The position numbers and the translations under genes were made by a program. The notes under the pieces were generated by a model, which worked only from the letters and a program-made list of their open reading frames with translations, did not search any database and was not told the origin of the DNA. Positions 1 through 12,500 of a stretch of DNA of 64,000 bases are shown here, piece after piece (position 1 is the first letter of the stretch; each line of letters begins with the position of its first letter). Source of the stretch: Hofstenia miamia (Eukaryota; Xenacoelomorpha; Acoela); assembly GCA_004352715.1 (NCBI GenBank), contig SCFE01000049.1, positions 567,921-631,920 of the forward strand, in the 5' to 3' direction.

Positions 1-944
1 CCTATTGGCATGAAATCAGGTATGGAAGTTAAGATGAGATCCAGCTATTTAATTAAATATATTATTTTAATAAAAGACAATTGATAGTCATTTTTCGGGT
101 CATTGAACTATTTGGAGTTGGGCCCTTCTTGAAGTCATACTGCATTTTTGCTTTGAAAAACACACAAAAACAAGGAAATCAAAGTTAATAATGTATATTT
201 TACATTTATTTCTTGATTAAAAATATTAAATAACCATAAGGTATAAAAGAACTTAACATGTTACAAGAATTATTACTTTTATTAGGTTTTGTCATGATCT
301 CACAAAAGGCGAAAAATCTAAATTTTAGGAAGGCAAAATTGGTATGACCAAAACTGCAGAGTACAAGAAGAATATCAGATAAACCTTCCAAAAAGCAGAT
401 AATAATATATACAACATAACTACATAGGCATAGTAAAAGGGGGCAGAGGGGGTGATCTCCCTCTACTTTGAAAAGTGGGGGCAAAACCACCTTTCTGTCC
501 CCAAATTTTGAAGTCCTAAACAAAAAATACTTCAAATTACTTACAGGTACACCAAAAGCATAAGAAACGCACATTTTCTGGAGGTTTTCCCCCTGGACCT
601 CTTCTACAGTCCTTTGAATGGCTTCTGAAACTCACCAGGGGCCCTTCATCCAAATTTTCGAGCATTACACGCTCAAATTTCCGCTTACATATTAGTCAAT
701 TTCTTCATCCAATTTTTAAAAACTATTGCCCCCAACTTTTATAGAGTGTCCTACGCCTAGGGGCTAGAAGGGTGAATGAGTTAAGCTGAAGGTGCAATAT
801 TTCTATTTGTTAAAAACAATGAATGTTATGATCTCGTTATAGTTATAAAAAATCAATACAAAATACAAAGTTCCAATTTCCCTTGTAAAGACTGAAAGAA
901 GGTCAACAGTAAAAAATAAAGAATATTATGATTAACAATACTGA

Positions 945-1637
945 CTACATTTCATTTCCAATGTCATCATCTTCATCAATGTCATCTACACCAACCAAAG
1001 TGTTAATGAAGTCTTTTGTTGGCTCTGATAAGAAACGAAAGAGAGCCTTAAGATCATTGATTTTGGCATTCTTTAAAGGAACTGGACCTGTATAAACTGG
1101 AGCTGTTGGGAAGGAAATTGCAACATTGGGTTTCAGAAGTTTAAAGCGTAACTGAACAAGACCATTCATGCATGATGTCACTTTAACTTCAGTTTTATGT
1201 TTGTTAGAAAAGATGAACACTTTATATTCACTGATTTTGTATTTCAGATTTTTGATTTGGGTGTTTTTCTTGAAATATTTTTCAAGGTGTGTTTTGTAAT
1301 CTTTGATCATGTCTTTGGAGACACGAACAACACTGAATCTCTGTTCAATCTTTTCAATCCACTCGGTATACATTTCAACAGTGTCCTGCTTTCTCTTCAT
1401 TTTCTCTATGACTGCGAAATGTTGATCACATGGGAGAAAGCTATGACCTCTAATAGGGAGTCGATGCACAATTTCATCAAACTTACCAGTAGTGACAAGT
1501 GAATGTAAGTAGTTTACCATTGTGCTGTTGTGGTTCTGGCCTCGACATCCATTACTAAATACATGCAATTTCTTCACTGTATTAGGAACGTTATTCTTTA
1601 TGAAGTGATCCAGGCAACTAATTATATGCCAAAACAC
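945..1637 (-). pseudogene. DUF7869-like C-terminal domain, 230 aa
   Basis: This is an open minus-strand frame of 230 codons. Recognisable parts are SNGCRGQNHNSTMVNY near residue 28 and GHSFLPCDQHFAVIEK near residue 64. Their spacing fits the DUF7869 pattern (S-D/N-x-C-x-G-Q-N-x-N, later G-H-S-x-x-x-x-D-x-x-F-x-x-I-E), which has an RNase H-like look. The C-terminus is acidic (VDDIDEDDD). The family occurs in high copy in invertebrates and behaves like transposon-derived protein. Here it lies between terminal inverted repeats and its N-terminal partner is frameshifted, so I treat it as part of a dead element. Catalytic function is not established. Confidence 0.5.
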
Positions 1638-2086
1638 CTCATGAAAAAAAGTTGGCTTACGTGATTCATGACAAATATAATATATAAGAAATCAGGAAAA
1701 ACATAAGCTTTTCCATTGACTCCCTACATTAAGTTTCCCCTTCTAGTTTCACGAGAAATGATTACGACCGCAAGAATTACATATTAATATATAGAATCAC
1801 AGGAAAAGCTTTTGCACTGTGCTCTTCTAGGAAAAAAATTGCAGTAAAAGGAAACTCCTAGATATGGTAATTGTAGTAATTATTTATTTTATGGGTTATT
1901 CATACTCTCTTTGCCGTAATTGAGCCTGGGCCTATGCGGTAGGCCTAGTTTGATGTACCTGTATAGTGCAAGTTAATATTAGACGAGTAAGAATGAACAC
2001 TTTAGAAATCCTTTTAGAAAGTATTCACATAGAATAAAACTCTAATGGGGATAATAAGATCATCCCTAAAAGTAATAAGAAGGACT

Positions 2087-2357
2087 CTATTTCGAAACAA
2101 TCATGCACTGTATACAAACTTGTAAGGAAAAATATTTTTTCGCACAATTGGGATTGGACATATCACTATGAATAAATCTGCATTTTTTACCTGCATTTTT
2201 CTCTTGTTTTCCTTTCCAAAATTTCAATATTCTTTGACGAAACGAATGCCTTTCCTTCCGCACGTAACCTTTTATCTTCATTCTTCTTCCATTTGCTTTC
2301 ATTTCTTCTCTTTTTACCTCTAATTTCGTCGTTTGCACCACTTAATATTTCAGCCAT
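2087..2357 (-). pseudogene. N-terminal basic segment of the DUF7869-like transposon protein
   Basis: An ATG at 2357 opens a strongly basic stretch (KRRNESKWKKNEDKRLR, then GKAFVSS). This resembles the N-terminus of DUF7869-containing proteins found in many copies in arthropods and cnidarians, which have a K/R-x-N-x-x-K-W-K-x-N-x-x-K-R pattern. The frame then slips: a Cys-containing part (KKCRFIHSDMSNPNCAKKYF) continues in a neighbouring frame, so the N-terminal piece is broken by at least one frameshift. The basic stretch is probably nucleic-acid binding by composition (inference). Confidence 0.45.
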
Positions 2358-2383
2358 AATTCTGTGAAAAAATAGATGGCACA

Positions 2384-2438
2384 ATATCATTTCAAGAAAG
2401 GCCCAACTCCTAGAGTTGGACCTTTCTTGAAATGATAT
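2384..2438. repeat. 55-bp near-perfect palindrome of two abutting transposon ends
   Basis: The right inverted end of the 114-2410 element is followed immediately by the same end in the opposite direction (ATCATTTCAAGAAAGG ... CCTTTCTTGAAATGAT). The two make a palindrome around CTAG with one mismatch in the inner arms. A further copy of the end motif (GGGCCCTTCTTGAA) lies near 2568. This suggests two neighbouring elements, or a deletion derivative, joined end to end. Confidence 0.7.
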
Positions 2439-3406
2439 AAGAAATGATTGCACAAAAACTACATGCTATGAACTGGACTTGGGACTCTTTTGAACAGATA
2501 AAGATAGAGGTTGGGTAAAGGAATAGAATTGTGCACAAAACAACATTTTTGAAAATTTGTGGATTTGGGCCCTTCTTGAACTGATGTCTTCATATATAAC
2601 CACAGTTTTGTTTTAATTCTATAGATTAATTACTAAAATAACATCATTTTCATGGCCAAGATGTAATTAATATGAGATGTGTAATATTTAAAGGATTTCA
2701 GTTCAGTTACGCATATATACAAATTTTATCTTGTTTGAGCATACCCTAAATACAATCTAATCTTTGAAAAAATTTTCACTTTTTCATTTCTCTGGTAGGA
2801 GTATCAGATGGGATGGTGGGAGCTTAGAAAAATTAAAAAAAAATTCAGTCCATATAAAGGATCACCCTAATACGCATTCAGTCTAAAAACTTAACCAATT
2901 GTATACTAAATGCAATCAAATTGATTGGCTACGAGCTACCCTAACATGCTTCAATGTCATCAGAGAGGATCAGGAAAAGTGATGTTGTCTTATGAGAGAT
3001 GGAAAGATTTCAAGACAACTGGGTATTGTGATATGTGCGAACAATACATATGCGAAAGGCAATTCAATGAAAGTAACAAAGATAAGTTGTGAAGTTTTAC
3101 ATTTACACCGGACGACGGTTAATGACAAAACCACATTACACTCATTCGAAAGATTTGTATACCACTAGAAAGCCGCACACGCGCACACACACAAATTTAT
3201 GTTATATATGTTTTATTATTATTTTGTTAATACATGTAGCTTGTAGTTTGTAGCTTTGTATTTGTAATGTACAGCAATAAATTTGATTTGACTAATTTAC
3301 TTTGAAAATCTTGTTGATTATTCTGCAATGAGCACAATATTATCATTATCAAATAAGACTGCCTAATTTACTGAAAGTAATATACACGTAATTCCCTTAA
3401 ACTTAC
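2439..3406. other. AT-rich non-coding stretch with one more transposon-end motif
   Basis: No coding potential is seen on either strand. The stretch contains a third copy of GGGCCCTTCTTGAA near 2568 and a short CA-rich run near 3180. It is best read as FANCM intron or decayed repeat. Confidence 0.4.
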
Positions 3407-3528
3407 CTCATTATTTTGAACACAGAAACTGTCTTCAAGATAGGAATAGGATATATCTTGTGCATTGAACTTCTCCAATAACTTATCATCGTTTTTCATC
3501 AAAGAGGAAGCATATATTGGTCGCATTT
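3407..3528 (-). CDS. FANCM: FANCM exon 19 (YLEDSFCV motif)
   Basis: It encodes [10 protein letters not shown] and [16 protein letters not shown], which align with the EMR-IY...YLEDSFCV segment before the C-terminal ERCC4-like fold of FANCM. The acceptor is TTTAG|AAATGC and the donor GAG|GTAAGT. It lies about 12.7 kb from exon 18, and the retroelement at 5811-15628 fills that intron. Confidence 0.9.
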
Positions 3529-6500
3529 CTAAACAAAAATAACTTTAAAGAATCAGTTTCAATACTAATAAGAATAAGAACCAAAGAAGCATATGTAAAA
3601 TTGATGTAAACAGTTAAGATAAAAATGGTAAAGCTCTATTTAGCATGACCGAAAAAAGTGTGCGTTTTATTGAAATGAGAAAATTACTATTCAGTTAACA
3701 ATTTTTTAATACAAAAACTTAAAAACATATTTACAAAATTTGTGTTGATGAGATTACATGTTCATTTTTAAGTGGTCCAAATTCTCAGACGACTTTCATT
3801 AACTTAATCGAATAAATTGGTGATGGTTGACAACCCCAATGAATGTGCTCTCATTGTGTAAGGAAGCATTATGCAGAGGGTTCCAATAAGTTTGACTTTT
3901 TCTAGGGCTGCTTGAGCAATGAAGAAAGTTCAAAATGTAACCAAATGCAACATATTTTGAAAACATACACTGACAATACTCTTCAGTTCATGGCCAATTA
4001 TTCAATGTACAAATATCACATTTTACAAATTGCAACAAAATTACCCTACCTGTTGTGAGAACTGGACATGTGCACGCAACTTAATATCCTGCTTAAACTG
4101 CATTAAATGAATTTTTATACAGCAGGCCATAATATAGAAAAGTGATAAAAATCAAAGTCTAAGTAATGTGTTGAAATTTAAGAAAAATAAAAGCCCACAA
4201 GCCCCTCAAGTCTTATTTGACAAATGTTCTAAAAACATCTTCTAAACAAAGGTTTAGATTTCTGCATTTCATATGATAATCTGCTCACAGTTATTTAATG
4301 TTTGTTTACAAATTAAACAATGGAGGGGGAGAGGTGGCTTAGGGTTAGGGTGATGGGGGTTTCAATGTCCCTCTCATGAATAACTGGCTTTCTGTGGAAC
4401 ACATTAATTTGTGTGACAATGCTATATGGAGAGCTACCAACATCACAACTTCCAATGGAAAACTGGGATAGCTTATCAGTGAGGCTATCTTTGAATAAAT
4501 ATCACAAGTTTTCAAAAGATTTACATATAAAAGGCAGAATTCAGACAGTTATTTAGTTACGCAATTTGTATCTTTGGAAAAAGAGAAAAATCTATTTACT
4601 GTCATCAACGTTCGTCTCTCTTCCTGTATGCCAAGTAACGTGAAGACTCACTCTCAATCTTCACAGCCACAAACTGCTACCAATACGGATACTGACACTG
4701 ATCATCCTTTACACTCTCAACAAGAACCTACCTTGCAATCTCTAGCCGCCACTGTTCGTAATCTTGAAAGACTTATCACCCGTCATTACGAAGCTTATGC
4801 TTATATTTCTGATCCATCAACTATTTGGTCAGAAATGTGAAGCAATAGAAGCAGGAGGCTGACTTTCTTCTATAATGAAGTCATCTGAATTCCAGGCACA
4901 GACTACAATGTTCTGAGAGCTGATAACTCCGATGATGTTTGCAATTTCTTGGGCAAAACTGTTTTTGATATTCAAACTATTGGAAAACTTTTGGGCCTAC
5001 TCCAAATGACTTAGCAGGAAAACTTAGCAACACAATTGAGTCAAACACTGAATGGCCCAACTTCTAAGATGCAAGGTCATGAATCTATTGGTTAGGAAAG
5101 TCCCTATGGCTAATAAGTTTTTAACTGCTCATTCTTCAATAACCTGAACACGGCCAGTGGTTCTAATATTGCACTGGTCAGGAACACGTATACTACAATA
5201 ATTGCTTCTTACCACAACAATTATTGTGACTTTCTAGGAGTATCAGTCCAATGGAACTCCATTCCTGTCTATTGTCACGCATTTTGAAAACTGAGTTATT
5301 CGTTTAAACCTGTCATGATCACATCTATCAATACACCTGTGTCTTCCCGTGGAGACAGTTTTGAGACAGTAGAAAACCAAGACGGCACAACAGCAATTTG
5401 CGGATGTCTGTTGAACTGTTAATACGAATCAAAGAAATACAATGTAAAGTTTAAAGATAATTCTCCCCAAACAAATTTGCGTTCAAGAGTCTTAAAAGTA
5501 TATATGGAAAACTAATGCTGGTTCTTTATGGAAAAACTCATAAATACACTTTAATTGGATTACTATAGTGTGTTTTTTACACATTGGTACAATAGAATTG
5601 AATTATGGCAGCTGCAGCACCTGCAGATGATCAAATTGTTACTTCCGCAATCCATGCAATGCTGGTCCAATTTGAAAAAAAAGACCAAAAAGCAATTCCC
5701 CACATATGTTTTTAGTTACAGGGACTTTGAATCCATTTATAATGCAATGTCTGATGCAGACTGTATTTACATTTACTCAGAAAGCATCAAATGGAATGGC
5801 CTAGACCTAATGTAACAATCTAATCATGTGTGGTCAAGTAGAGAGAATTGGAGGAAAGAACTACGACTAAAAGTTAAATATTTTTTGTACACACATGATT
5901 ATTATTAGTTAATCATTTGTAAAATTATGAAGCAGTATTTTCATATTAATTAAGATTAATTTGGCAGTATATTTGACAAATGGTAAAAGGCCGAAGTCGC
6001 AAATGCTAATTAATGCTGACATGCATATATCAGCAGACGAAGGAAAATCAGAGAATCGAAATTGTCAACAACTTAGATTTAACAGGTACTAGCCAAATGT
6101 TTGATTGTTTAATAAATTCAAGTATCTCTTGGCTCGCGCCTACATTACTGTTGTTAGTTTAAGTATCAAGATTAGTTGAACAAATATTATTTTAATTAAT
6201 ACGCAACACAAAGTTTGAGCAAAGGAAGAGAGATGGAAACTTGGAATCTGTCACCTACCGTTCTAATCAAGGAGGGAAAAATGTTGTAGCAGCTCCTAAA
6301 TTAAGCTAAGCTTTAGTAGTTGGAAGGTTGTCAAGATTCTACATAGCGACTGTGACAGGCGCCCGACATGCGCAAAGGAAGATTTGAGTTAAGATAGTTG
6401 TTTCTTCTCGAATCACTCGAATTGGAGAGAAAACCGGAAAAAGAAAAGGATGGAATTGGTGGAAGTAATTCAGTAATGACTTGGAAAAGAAAAAAGAAGA

Positions 6501-9500
6501 GAAAAGGAGGGAACGAACAACTAATACCACACGGAGCACAGAGAAAATTTAGAAAGGGACTAACCAAAAGAATACTCAAAGCTAAAATGAAAAATGGTAC
6601 ATTCAAAGAAAAAAACTAAGAGTAAGCCCAGAACTCAAAGAACTCCTCAGACGAGGAACACACCCGAGACACAAGATGTGATTATGTCCCCCGAAAGTGA
6701 ACAATCCCCAACGGAGCAGGTATTACAACCAGTAGAATTAACCAATGAAATCACAATAGTTCAGTTAATGGAAGTTATTGATAACAATACGAAAGAAAGA
6801 AAAGAGTTGACTAAACAAATGGAACAACTAACGGAAAGAATGATAGAAGTGGAGATAAAAAATGTTGAAAAACAAAGGTTGATAGACGAAATAAAAGAGG
6901 ACACAAGTCTTCGGTTGACAGAACAAAGAAATTTGTTTCAGCAACAGATCGAAAAGTTGACAGAAAATGATGACGGAGTTGCACGAAGAAAATGTAAGTT
7001 TACGAGAAGAGATTATAGTTAAACAATTGGAAATTGATAACTTAAAAAATGAATTACGGTTAATCAAACTAAAGAAAGGTGAAATAAAAATGATAGAAGA
7101 CGTAGTGGAAAAACCGCAAAAGTTAAATGCAGCGATACCACAGATGGAAGCAATGGTAGAAGAGTATAAAAATACACAAACTGAAAAAGAATTTATAGCA
7201 AAGTTAGTGGAAAACGTAACGAAACAAGTTAAAGAAAATTGTGAAAAACCGATAGAAAACAAACCGATATTTCAAAACACTATATTGTCAGAAGATGATG
7301 ATAATGATGCATCGGTATGTAAGGCGATATTACCCAAGTTCACAGGAAGAGTGGATAACTATTCATCCACATTTAATGAGTGGTTAGAAATTTTTGAAAT
7401 GAGCATGAAGGAAAGGAAAGTAACGCAACAAAGAGCAGCAGCAAGATTCCCGCTATACCTAAGTGGTGCCGCATATCAACATTATTTGCTACTAGAGACA
7501 CAAATTAAAATGGATTATAAAAAACTGATAGGGGAATATCAACAATATTGCGACGATGAAAGTTTTAAGAGCCAGTACAGAATGTTGTTGAATGGAATAA
7601 AGATGAATAGTAGGGATGACCTACGAAACTATATGTCTCAAGTGGAGAGGTTGTTGAAACTTAGTTCCAGAGAACAAAGGTACTCGAAGTACGATTTATT
7701 TGCACATATTAGCAAAGGGTTACCAGAGGCGATACGAACGCAATTCCAAATTAAGTGTGATGCAGATGACTCGTTAGATAAAATGATTAGAAAAGGGCTT
7801 GCAATACAAATCACAATGGAAAGTAATGCGAGAATTAACGAAAAATCGACAATTGGTAAACAAGTAATAAATCGGACGATGCCGATGTTTAACAAACCAA
7901 CAAGTAAACCAACAGTCAAGAAAGCAGGAGAAGAATTGGTAAAAATAAAATTAAAGGATGGCACAATAAAACAAATAAAAGGAAAAGACTTGAAATGTCA
8001 GATGTGTGGCAACAAAGGGCATACAAAAAAGTATTGCAAACAGCAAATCAACTGGATAGAAGAGGAGGATGAATATTTTGATGAAGAGGATTTAATAGAA
8101 AATGAAGAGGAACAAGAGGAAGAGTAAGAAGTTGAATCGACGGAAATGGAAAATTTAAACTAGAGGGAGCGCCATCTCCGAAAAAACGAGCACCCGTATT
8201 AATAGTAACTGACCTACTAAAAACAAACACAATAACAGTTGTGATTAATGGAGTAATGATAGATGCAACAATGGATACAGGAGCAGTGATATGAATAATA
8301 ACTGATGAACGAAAGTTGGGTTTCAGAGAAAACAGTTAAATAACGAGAGAAATAGATTGATAAATGCATCAGGAGATTACATAGATGTGAAAGGTAAATT
8401 GGAAAATATACCCATAAGAGTGGCGAATACGACATTTTACCAAACATTTAGAGTAATCAATACTGAGAAAAACCAATTACCGTATGAAGTGATACTTGGA
8501 AATGATTTTTTAACGGAAAATAAATGTATCATAGATTACAATAATAGAACGATAACGGTGCAAGAGGAGGTAGTAACGACATATGAAGATCAACAAGTGG
8601 ATGATACAATATTGTTTAAGTTGACGCAAGATGTGAGAATATTGCCAAACAACTGGAAGATGTGTGAAATTGAGACAATGGACAAAGTGAATACAGAGAT
8701 AATGATATATAGTCAAGTAGGAATAAACACGAAAAAATTGTCAATTCCATCAAGTTTATGTACGATAAAGGAATGCAAAGGATGGATACCAGTGTTAAAT
8801 GCGACAAATCATATAGTCAATATAAACAAAGAAAAGGTGACTATCAAAAGGAAAACGAGTGAAGTTCGAAAAACAGATGGTGAATAAAACAATTAACATA
8901 ACAACAGAAAAAGAGATGCAAACATTTCAGATACCAGAAATTAAAGAAGGAGAATATCAGCATTTGAATAATGAAGAAAAAGAAGAGCTGATAAGAATAC
9001 TGAACAAGCACAACAAAATATTTAACTTTGGTGAAATCAGTGTGGGAAAGGCAATTGGAGAGACGCATAAGATAATTACCATGATGGATGAACCAATAAG
9101 ATTACCCTGTAGAAGAGTACCAGAGAATTTGAAAGAAAATTACAATACGATTTTAAATGAGTTAATCGATAATAAGATTATAAGGCCAAGCGAAAGCCCT
9201 TACGCATCACCAACAGTATTTGTAAAACAGGGCGATAAATATAGATTGTGCATAGACTTCAGAAAGTTGAATGATGTAACAAAGAAAGACGCCTATCCTT
9301 TACTGAGGATAGATGATATGATTTATGAGGCGACAAAAAATAAATATTTTACGTGTATCGATCTATGTAAAGCATACTGGCAGGTGCCAATGGAACCGAA
9401 AGACATCGAAAAAACAGCGTTCATAACGCCATATGGATTGTTTGAGTGGATGTACATGGCTTTCGGACTCTGTAATGCGCCAGCGACATTCCAACAATAT

Positions 9501-12500
9501 GTAACAAAAGTACTAAATCAAAACAATAAGAAAATGGAGGAAGGAATATGCACATACATAGATGATATATTAATTGCAAGCGATACCGTAGAAGAACATC
9601 TGAAGAAGCTAGATAGGACATTGACAATTCTGTATAATGCGGGATTAAGAGTTAATGGAAAGAAATGTGAGATTTTAAAAACCGAAGTTGTGTTTTTAGG
9701 AAGACAAATACAACAAGGAAAAATTAAAATGAAAAATAACGCGAAGGAAATGATTCTAAACATCAAAAGTCCGAAAACTAAAAAAGACGTGCAAAGAATA
9801 ATGGGGTTCATTAATTATTACGGATCATTTATACCTAACATAGCCCAAAAGACGAATAAAATAACAACATTACTGAAAAAGTCGAAACCATTTTAGTGGA
9901 CCTGGAAAGAGGAAGAACAATTAGAGAACATAAAAAACGAACTTGCTAAAATGCCTTCACTGACCACACCAGATTACCAAGAAGAATTTATTTTAGATTG
10001 TGACACAAGTAATGTAGCGATAGGGGCATGCTTAGGGCAAATGAAAAATGGTAGGGAAGTCCCGATACAATTCTTTAGCAGACGATTGAAAGCCAGTGAA
10101 GAGAATTACGGTTCAACGAAGTTGGAGATGTTGGCGTTAGTGGAAAGTATAAAGAAATTTAGATACTTTTTAATTGGACAGAAATTTAAAGTACGAACCA
10201 AAAATAGTGGATTGGGGTGGTTGAAAAAATTTTCAGGTTATAAATCGTTGATTGTGTCACGTTGGATAGAATATTTAAATGAGTTTAGATTCACAATAGA
10301 ACATAGAAAGGGCACATTACACAAAAACGCTGATTTCTGGACTGAATTACGGGAATACCAAAAATTTTGATTTTTTACCACATAGTGAATATAAAGAATT
10401 GCCGGAAATTAATGCAGATAAGAAAGGTCAGGCGATAATGCCTATCATAATAAAAGAAGAGATCAAAGAAAGTGAAATTGTTCAAAAGCAAAAGATGGAT
10501 ATGGTGATGATAGAAATAAGAGAAAAGTTGGAAAATGTCGAGAAACAGTTAAGTAAAGAAGCAAATAGTTATTACCAAAGGTATACGTGGAAGGTAAATC
10601 AAAATGGATTATTATATGTACAAGGGAAGACACTTAGAATAGGAATATTATAAAAGGGATTTGGTGAAGAAAATTCATGAAAAAGGTTACATCGGAATAA
10701 TTCAAACGGAACAAACTTTTAACGCAAGGTTTATAACAATAGGAATCCGAAAAGTTGTAGAGGACGTGATAAATAAATGTACCACATGTTTGTTGAATAA
10801 CAAAAGTCATTTTCCGCGACAAACAGGGCCATTAGAAAAAATTATAGCAACCGCACCAAACCAAATAGTACATGTTGATTTGGAAAAATTGTCGCAAGAC
10901 GACGAAGGATATCAATATATTTCGGTAATAGTGGATAATTTCACAAAATATGCGAGAATGATCCCATTGGATTCCACAACAGCGAAAATAGTGGCAGAAA
11001 AAATAATGAAGGAATGGATATTAAAATTTGGACCAATGGAGGTAATAGTATCCGATAGAGGAGTGCAGTTTGAAAGTAAGCTATTTGAAGAGATGGCTAA
11101 GTTAATGGAAATAATGACAGAAAAAACAACGGCATATCATCCACAACAAATGGGGCAGTGGAAAGATTAAACAGAACGATGATTAAATTAATAAGAGTGT
11201 TGACGTCGAGAGTCAGTGGAAGAGACTGGCGAGAAGTAATAGAGATGGTAGAGTATTTTTATAATACTTCAGTGCACTCTACGACAGGGACAACACCATT
11301 TAAAGCAATGTATGGCAGGGAGGCGGCAACGCCTATCTCAATGCAATATAACACGTATGCAGAAAAACCAGATAATGAATATATTAGAAAGATAAAAAAT
11401 CAACTAACAGGAATCCACGAAGCTATGTGCCACAACACAAAAAAGTGCAATAAGACAGCAGAGAAACTTCAATAAAAAGATCTACGGAAAACCACACAGG
11501 AAGGGTGATAAGGTTTACGCGTACACTTTAATGAGAACACAAGACGTAACCAGATAAGGAAATTAAAAACACAGTGGTCAGGGCCATTTATCATTACACA
11601 AACATTACCTAATAAAAACTATGAACTGAATGATGGTAGAATTTTACATTTTCAAAATTTAAAACGGGCAACGAAAGATATAGAACAAGCAAAATTAGAT
11701 GAAAATGCACAATTTAAATTAGTGGAAAATAGTGACGGTATATATAATGAAATGGATGATCTTGATAGCGTGGCAGAAGAAGAATTTCAGGAAGAATACA
11801 ATCCTCAACAGGGAGAAGATGAAATCGAAAGGAGAGTGATGCCCCAGAGGGCTGTAAAAAATAAAAATAAATATGACCCTGAAATATGGGATATAAATTT
11901 AGTAACTCCATTTAAATTTTATAATGAAGAGAGCCAGCAGTCGATCATCACTGAAGAGCAGAAGAGTACGCAGGAGATCCCCGAAATCTGATCGTCAGTT
12001 AAAGGGCGTGATGAGGGGAGAGAACACTAGGTCTCCGCAATCCGATTGTCATTTAAAGGGCATGAGGATGGAGCATTCTTCACCTAGTAACAGAAGACGA
12101 GTACGAAGAAAATCTCCTCAATCCGATTGTCATTTAAAGGGATGAGGATGGAGAATCTAACACCGACCAACAAAAGGAGAAGAGTAAGAAGGAAGTCTCC
12201 TCAATCCGATTGTCATTTAAAGGGCATGAGGATGGAGACGACACCACAAAGATCACCCTCAACCAAATGTCAGGTAAGAGAGGGCCATCATCATGATACC
12301 AAGCGTCAGTTAAAGGGCGTGAGGTTGGAACAAAGATCGAGCTCGTCAATGGAACACTCCCCCACATCCAGCAGAACTCGAAGTCAATTAAAGGGCGGAG
12401 AGTACAAAGCTAAGCGAATAGGTCCTTGTCTGCAATTAAAGGCAGCAGGTACCGAAATCTGTGGTCAATACGTTGACCCAGATATACAGGACATAAGTGA

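Larger units (their letters stand above)
114..2410 (-). mobile_element. DNA transposon with ~25-bp terminal inverted repeats carrying a DUF7869-like gene
   Basis: The left end (from 114) reads GGAGTTGGGCCCTTCTTGAA; the right end (to 2410) is its near-perfect reverse complement, with two changes in the first 20 bases. Between them, on the minus strand, are two pieces of one protein family: a basic N-terminal segment (2357-2087) and a C-terminal domain (1637-945). About 450 bases between the pieces show no open frame, so this copy is dead. I could not define a target-site duplication. It lies in the FANCM transcription unit, downstream of the last visible exon. The superfamily is not assigned. 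Confidence 0.55.

Noticed and set aside
206-574. 122-codon minus-strand frame
   Set aside because: Phe/Leu/Cys-rich translation of AT-rich transposon interior; no motif, splice context or similarity by eye.
12134-12367. 77-codon minus-strand frame
   Set aside because: Antisense of the tandem-repeat module.
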